Source of the DNA: a virus
Length of the DNA: 48,816 nt
Direction: 5' to 3' (one strand)
Virus record (IMG/VR): IMGVR_UViG_3300025395_000011
Location: 1-48,816 of that record
Made by a program: the position numbers and the translations under genes. The notes under the pieces were generated by a model, which searched no databases, was not told where the DNA came from, and worked only from the letters and a program-made list of their open reading frames with translations. Position 1 is the stretch's first letter; the number at the start of each line of letters is the position of its first letter. Positions 44,957 to 48,816 of the stretch are shown here, one piece after another.

Positions 44957-47900
44957 ATGGACGACCAAAACCCGTTTATCTCTCAATACGGATCAATGGA
45001 TTCGCAAGTAACACCCGCGCCCTCAAAAGCTGGTTCTTCCTCTGAAGGGGGGAATCCGTTTGAAGAGGCGTATGGTGCTATTAATGAAAAGCAGCAAAAA
45101 GACCAACGGTATGCGGAAAGGGTTCAAGCCTATCTTCCGCAACAACAAGAATATTATAAGGAAGCTGGTCCGGGATACGACCCTTCAGGGGGTAGCATAC
45201 CTCTTCTTGGGCCATTAGTGATGAGCGGTGCGCGTCATATTGAGGCTGCTTTAGGTGCGGGTGGCACTGACCCCACTGGGAAAAAGGCGGCTGACTATTC
45301 TGAGCGCCTTCAAAATCTTGCCGCAAGAGATGAGGCGGCAAAGATTGCAAGAAAAGAAGCGTATCCTGTAAGATCCGTAATTCAAGATTTTTTACCTTCC
45401 TTGGCGCTTGGTGCTGTTGCTCCTGAAGCAATCGGTTTAGAAGCCGCCGCTGGCGCTGCTGGGGAAGCCGCTTTGCCCGCAATTGCCGCTGAAACAGTTG
45501 CCCCCGCCGCTGGTGAGGCTGCTGCGGCTGCCGCTGTTAAGGAACCAATTATACCTGAAACGTCTTGGTTAAAGACAACAACCCCCGGTCGTGCGGTTAT
45601 GGATGTAGGCCGCCTTGGATTGGAGGGCGCTGGTTATGGAGCGGCTTCCGCTGCGGGTGAAAAGTATTTTGGAACCTCCCCTGATGCGGAGGATACAAGT
45701 ATCACTCAGGGAGCGTTACTTGGCGCTGGCTTGGGTGCGGGGTTAGGCACTGCGGCGAAAGCTTTGACCGCTGGCGCGGGCTTTGCGGCGGAAAGACTTC
45801 CCGATTGGATGACGAATATGTTCTCCAAAGATAAGGATGTGTTAAACAACCTTGCCGAAAAATACGAACTTGACCGTCAAAATGGATTTGTCCGCAATGC
45901 GGGGACAAAGGATGAGTCGAAGGGCATGTCGTTTGAAGACTTTCATCAAGCGCGGGCCAACGGGCAAACGCCAATTGTCGCTGATGTGGGCGGGGACAAT
46001 CTGCAAGGCTACATCGCTGATGTTTTGGCGAATGGCGACCCAGACCAAGTCAATGCGTTAAAGGGATTTTTACAACGCCGTAGCAATACCAGTGGCATTA
46101 ACTTTTCCAACTTTTTGGAAAAAATGTATGGTGTTACGGATGATATGAACCTTTCCGCTCTTCGTCAGGCGGCGGAAGATGAGCGCGTTCGGATTAACAA
46201 AGAAAATTACGGGGTATTCCGCAACGACCCAAATTATGGGCGCGGAACTTGGTCGCCTGAGTGGAACCAGTATTTGAACAATGGTCTCTTCAGGGAGGGC
46301 ATTGATGCGGTTGACGCTGAAAGGCGGTTGATAGATCCTAATTACCGCTCTCCATTCCGCACAATGTTCATGGACCCATCAGGTAAAAAGATGGTGAATG
46401 ATGTCCCATTGGAAAATATGGGGCTTACGGATGAACAGCAACTTGCGTTAATGAAACGTAATGTTTTCTCAGCAAGCGACCTTAGCAAAATGTCGCCTGA
46501 AGAAGTGTCTAATATTTTCTTTCAGCCTCCAGCGGATGCGTCAAATCCAATACAAATGCGGGCGGCTAAAGATAACGCGAATCAGGCTGCATCTGAAATT
46601 TTAAATGCACAGAAAAAATTCAGCCCAAGAACCATTGTTGATTCCAATCAAATCAACACGAAGTATTTGGATGATTTGCAACGGAAACTGAATGAAATAG
46701 GTGAAGCACGTTATCAAAACGGGCAAATTGATGTCGCCAATGCTCAAAAAGGGATTGGGAATAAGATTGTTGGTGATTTAACCGATCCTAAAAGCCGTTA
46801 CTTTAATCCCGCTTTTGCGAAAGCCCGTGAAGGGTATTTGTACCGCAGAAACGGGGAAAATGCGTTTAAATACGGTGAAAGCTTCCTCACCAATATTAAT
46901 AACACCAAAAAAATCCACGACGTCGTTGAATTTACTAAAACGATGACGCCGGAGGAAAAGGTTTCGTTCCAAAGAGCGGTGCTTTTGGACATGCTTAATC
47001 GCGTTAAGTCTGGCGATAGGTTGAACGCTGACAAAGCGATGAAATTCTTTAAAAACGCGCAATATCGCAAGGGCATGGAAAATATTTTTGGTAAGGAAGA
47101 TGTCGCGAATATGGAACATTTCATCAATATGGAAAAGTTGATGAATGATGTTAAGAACCACCTTGGAATGGTGGACCCTAATGCTGAACGTGGCCCCGCC
47201 TCTAAAATGGCGGACTGGGTTATTGCGGCACATAGCCTTGATATGCTCCTTATGAAAAAGGGCATTGAGAAAGGCGAATCATTCTTGCAAAGCCGTTACG
47301 GTCGTAAACTATATTCGCAGATTAAGTCGGACAACATCAACGACTTACAAGCGGCTCATAAGTCTTTGACTGATCCCAACAATACCAAAAAGGATAGCGC
47401 GTTTATCGCGAAGAATATTCTTATGGGGTTAGCAAGGGCTGGAACCCGCGTCGGCGCTACAGCTATGGGTCGCAAAGAAGGCGGTCGCGTAGGTTACGAT
47501 GAGGGCGGTGACGTTCGTTCGGGCGATAGCGTTGGTGGATATAAAGGTGATACGGGCGGGTCCAGTGGTGATTCGGGCGGGAACGATAACGTCCGCGCCG
47601 ATACCGTTTCGCAATCACAACAAGCATCCAGCGATGCACAGGCGGCGGCTAATGACAGGGCTAACAGTCAAGATGTAAGTAAGTTTGCATTTGGTAAGGG
47701 CTTTGATACATCCGGCGGTGATTCGGGTGGGCCATCTATGGGTTCACTCCCATCTGGGGCGGCAACCGCCAATGTTCCAACCCCGCACTTGGATTACGTC
47801 AATAAGATCGTCGACTCCATGCAGGGGCCGGAAAGTTCGTACGGACAAAATACGTACAATATGGGTTCGGGTGCATTTGGTCCTTGGGGCTTAATGCCTA

Positions 47901-48529
47901 AAACCGCTGTGGATCAATTAACTCAGTTGCACCCTGAGTACTTAAATGAAGCGACAGGGACGGTTAACCCCGGAGACGTTGCAAGTGGCGGATTGAATAC
48001 CAGCCAAGATCCTTCTGGCGTCTCTAACTCCACCCTCCTTCGCAATATTGTGACGAATCAGGATTTGCAACGGGAATTGGTTACCAATTTAACGAACCAG
48101 AACATGCAGACGCTTGCGTCCAACGGATTTGCGACAACCCCCGGTAACATTTACGCCGCTCATATGCTGGGTGTAAACGACGCGATGAAACTATTGCGCT
48201 CTGATCCATCCGCCGGGATTGAAAGCACGGGGGTTAACCCGAAAGCGATCAAGAGCAATAAATTGGATGGTATGACGGTATACGATTTCCTTAATCATAC
48301 ACAAAATCTAATGGCACAGGCCCCTACGGCTCCCATAGCCCCAACCGCTGGACGTACTTTCCAGAACAAGGGCGGTCGTGTTCAACGGTCCACTGGCGGT
48401 CGTATTCCTGAAATGGATAAGATCTTTAAGAGTGCGAAACGGGAATTGGACGGCCAAACTCAAAAAATGCTTCACATGCATGATGATGCAATCGTCAATG
48501 CTTTAAGAATTGCCCAACGTAGGGTATAA
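44957..48529 (+). CDS. Second ejection protein with C-terminal transglycosylase-like domain
   Basis: The 1,190-residue protein has an Ala/Gly-rich N-terminal part (150-260: LGAVAPEAIGLEAAAGAAGE) that could span membranes, a large helical middle with no named domain (FEDFHQARANGQTPIVADVG, YRSPFRTMFMDPSG) and a tail with GG motifs (RKEGGRV, YDEGGDV, NKGGRV, STGGRI). Near residue 945-1060 lies a transglycosylase-like domain: LDYVNKIVDSMQGPESSYGQ (Glu 959 probable catalytic), GAFGPWGLMPKTAVDQL and NIYAAHMLG. It starts behind AGGAGCGGTAA. A second cell-wall enzyme in the ejection set is typical of P22/T7-like virions. Confidence 0.75.
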   Translation: MDDQNPFISQYGSMDSQVTPAPSKAGSSSEGGNPFEEAYGAINEKQQKDQRYAERVQAYLPQQQEYYKEAGPGYDPSGGSIPLLGPLVMSGARHIEAALGAGGTDPTGKKAADYSERLQNLAARDEAAKIARKEAYPVRSVIQDFLPSLALGAVAPEAIGLEAAAGAAGEAALPAIAAETVAPAAGEAAAAAAVKEPIIPETSWLKTTTPGRAVMDVGRLGLEGAGYGAASAAGEKYFGTSPDAEDTSITQGALLGAGLGAGLGTAAKALTAGAGFAAERLPDWMTNMFSKDKDVLNNLAEKYELDRQNGFVRNAGTKDESKGMSFEDFHQARANGQTPIVADVGGDNLQGYIADVLANGDPDQVNALKGFLQRRSNTSGINFSNFLEKMYGVTDDMNLSALRQAAEDERVRINKENYGVFRNDPNYGRGTWSPEWNQYLNNGLFREGIDAVDAERRLIDPNYRSPFRTMFMDPSGKKMVNDVPLENMGLTDEQQLALMKRNVFSASDLSKMSPEEVSNIFFQPPADASNPIQMRAAKDNANQAASEILNAQKKFSPRTIVDSNQINTKYLDDLQRKLNEIGEARYQNGQIDVANAQKGIGNKIVGDLTDPKSRYFNPAFAKAREGYLYRRNGENAFKYGESFLTNINNTKKIHDVVEFTKTMTPEEKVSFQRAVLLDMLNRVKSGDRLNADKAMKFFKNAQYRKGMENIFGKEDVANMEHFINMEKLMNDVKNHLGMVDPNAERGPASKMADWVIAAHSLDMLLMKKGIEKGESFLQSRYGRKLYSQIKSDNINDLQAAHKSLTDPNNTKKDSAFIAKNILMGLARAGTRVGATAMGRKEGGRVGYDEGGDVRSGDSVGGYKGDTGGSSGDSGGNDNVRADTVSQSQQASSDAQAAANDRANSQDVSKFAFGKGFDTSGGDSGGPSMGSLPSGAATANVPTPHLDYVNKIVDSMQGPESSYGQNTYNMGSGAFGPWGLMPKTAVDQLTQLHPEYLNEATGTVNPGDVASGGLNTSQDPSGVSNSTLLRNIVTNQDLQRELVTNLTNQNMQTLASNGFATTPGNIYAAHMLGVNDAMKLLRSDPSAGIESTGVNPKAIKSNKLDGMTVYDFLNHTQNLMAQAPTAPIAPTAGRTFQNKGGRVQRSTGGRIPEMDKIFKSAKRELDGQTQKMLHMHDDAIVNALRIAQRRV

Positions 48530-48559
48530 TATCGTTGATTTTTCTGGAAAGGGTTTAAG

Positions 48560-48816
48560 ATGGGCGGATATATGAATGGTGGCGGTTATGGTTATCCCCC
48601 TCCCAATTCTGGGTATGGATATATGCCTGACCTCCAAGGTAATACGGCAGTCCCGCAAAGCAACGCGGCGCAAAATATACAAGCGAATCAGAACGCACAA
48701 ACGGTCGTCCCAAATGGCGCGAATACTCAATATACGGGAGGGTTAAATTATGGCCCTAACCCGTACATGTATAGCGGCCAAGGTGGTTATGGTGGCTACG
48801 GCGTCATGCAGGGGTA
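48560..48816 (+). CDS. Partial Gly/Tyr-rich protein
   Basis: A frame starting at ATG 48560 behind GGAAAGG runs open to the window edge (at least 85 codons). It reads MGGYMNGGGYGYPPPNSGYG ... and is rich in Gly, Tyr, Asn, Gln and Pro, low complexity and probably unfolded, with repeats of GYGYxP and GGYGGYG. The C-terminus and hence length are unknown. It follows the ejection protein by 30 bases. It could be another virion or ejection component. Confidence 0.6.
   Translation, partial: MGGYMNGGGYGYPPPNSGYGYMPDLQGNTAVPQSNAAQNIQANQNAQTVVPNGANTQYTGGLNYGPNPYMYSGQGGYGGYGVMQG

Noticed and set aside
1-48816. Lysogeny genes or attachment sites
   Set aside because: No integrase, excisionase, CI-like repressor or att-like duplication could be recognised. 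This does not exclude them outside the window.

Overview
The window reads as part of the genome of a tailed, podovirus-like bacteriophage. It has a replication and accessory region on the left (about 1-10,200) and an almost unbroken plus-strand packaging, capsid, tail and ejection module on the right (about 10,200 to the end). The order terminase, portal, scaffold, capsid, adaptors, beta-propeller-like tail protein and large ejection proteins, with no tail sheath, tail tube or tape-measure gene set, resembles P22-type short-tailed phages. I see no integrase, repressor, phage RNA polymerase, tRNA or CRISPR array. The host cannot be read from the sequence. The mixture of families matches what is usually seen in environmental (aquatic or metagenomic) phages of Gram-negative bacteria. 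Both ends of the window cut genes.

Layout. 1-3,000 is a dense run of tiny plus-strand genes joined by ATGA, TGATG or TAATG overlaps. Four of them carry the same DEIERLR motif and several are joined by an identical stop/ribosome-site/start junction. 2,958-4,647 encodes a primase zinc finger on a separate overlapping frame and a TOPRIM-helicase, followed by a terminator. 4,834-7,312 holds a divergent pair, a GP88-family gene (minus) and a DUF932 gene (plus), plus a third small gene. All three start codons sit behind the same AAACGGGGGTTT leader and a small hairpin. 7,313-8,234 is non-coding, with terminators, GC-rich hairpins and repeated ATGCTAATCAGTGAAG boxes. 8,235-10,175 has small accessory genes and a metallophosphoesterase.

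10,248-18,254 is the packaging and prohead unit: small and large terminase, portal, a basic GG-motif protein, a GroES-like protein and a probable scaffold. A strong terminator followed by a probable promoter (18,261-18,315) starts a separate capsid unit: decoration-like protein, major capsid protein and further virion proteins. At about 21,614 a candidate minus-1 ribosomal frameshift signal would add a conserved basic domain to a His-rich protein. 22,362-34,838 contains adaptor genes interrupted by a free-standing GIY-YIG homing endonuclease, a 1,426-residue repetitive fiber, three tandem glycine-rich adhesin paralogues, a holin-like membrane protein and a second fiber-like protein. 34,842-48,529 encodes a tail protein packed with GTTDFT repeat modules, several GG-motif virion proteins, a GNAT acetyltransferase and two very large ejection proteins, each with a lytic-transglycosylase-like domain.

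The most unusual signals are the frameshift candidate, the shared leader/hairpin on three early genes, the cassette-like array of tiny genes, the [KR]xGG[RKAV] peptide motif shared by at least five virion proteins, and the repeated, sometimes nested beta modules inserted into tail proteins. Functions are assigned from motifs read by eye and from memory of protein families. No database search was run.
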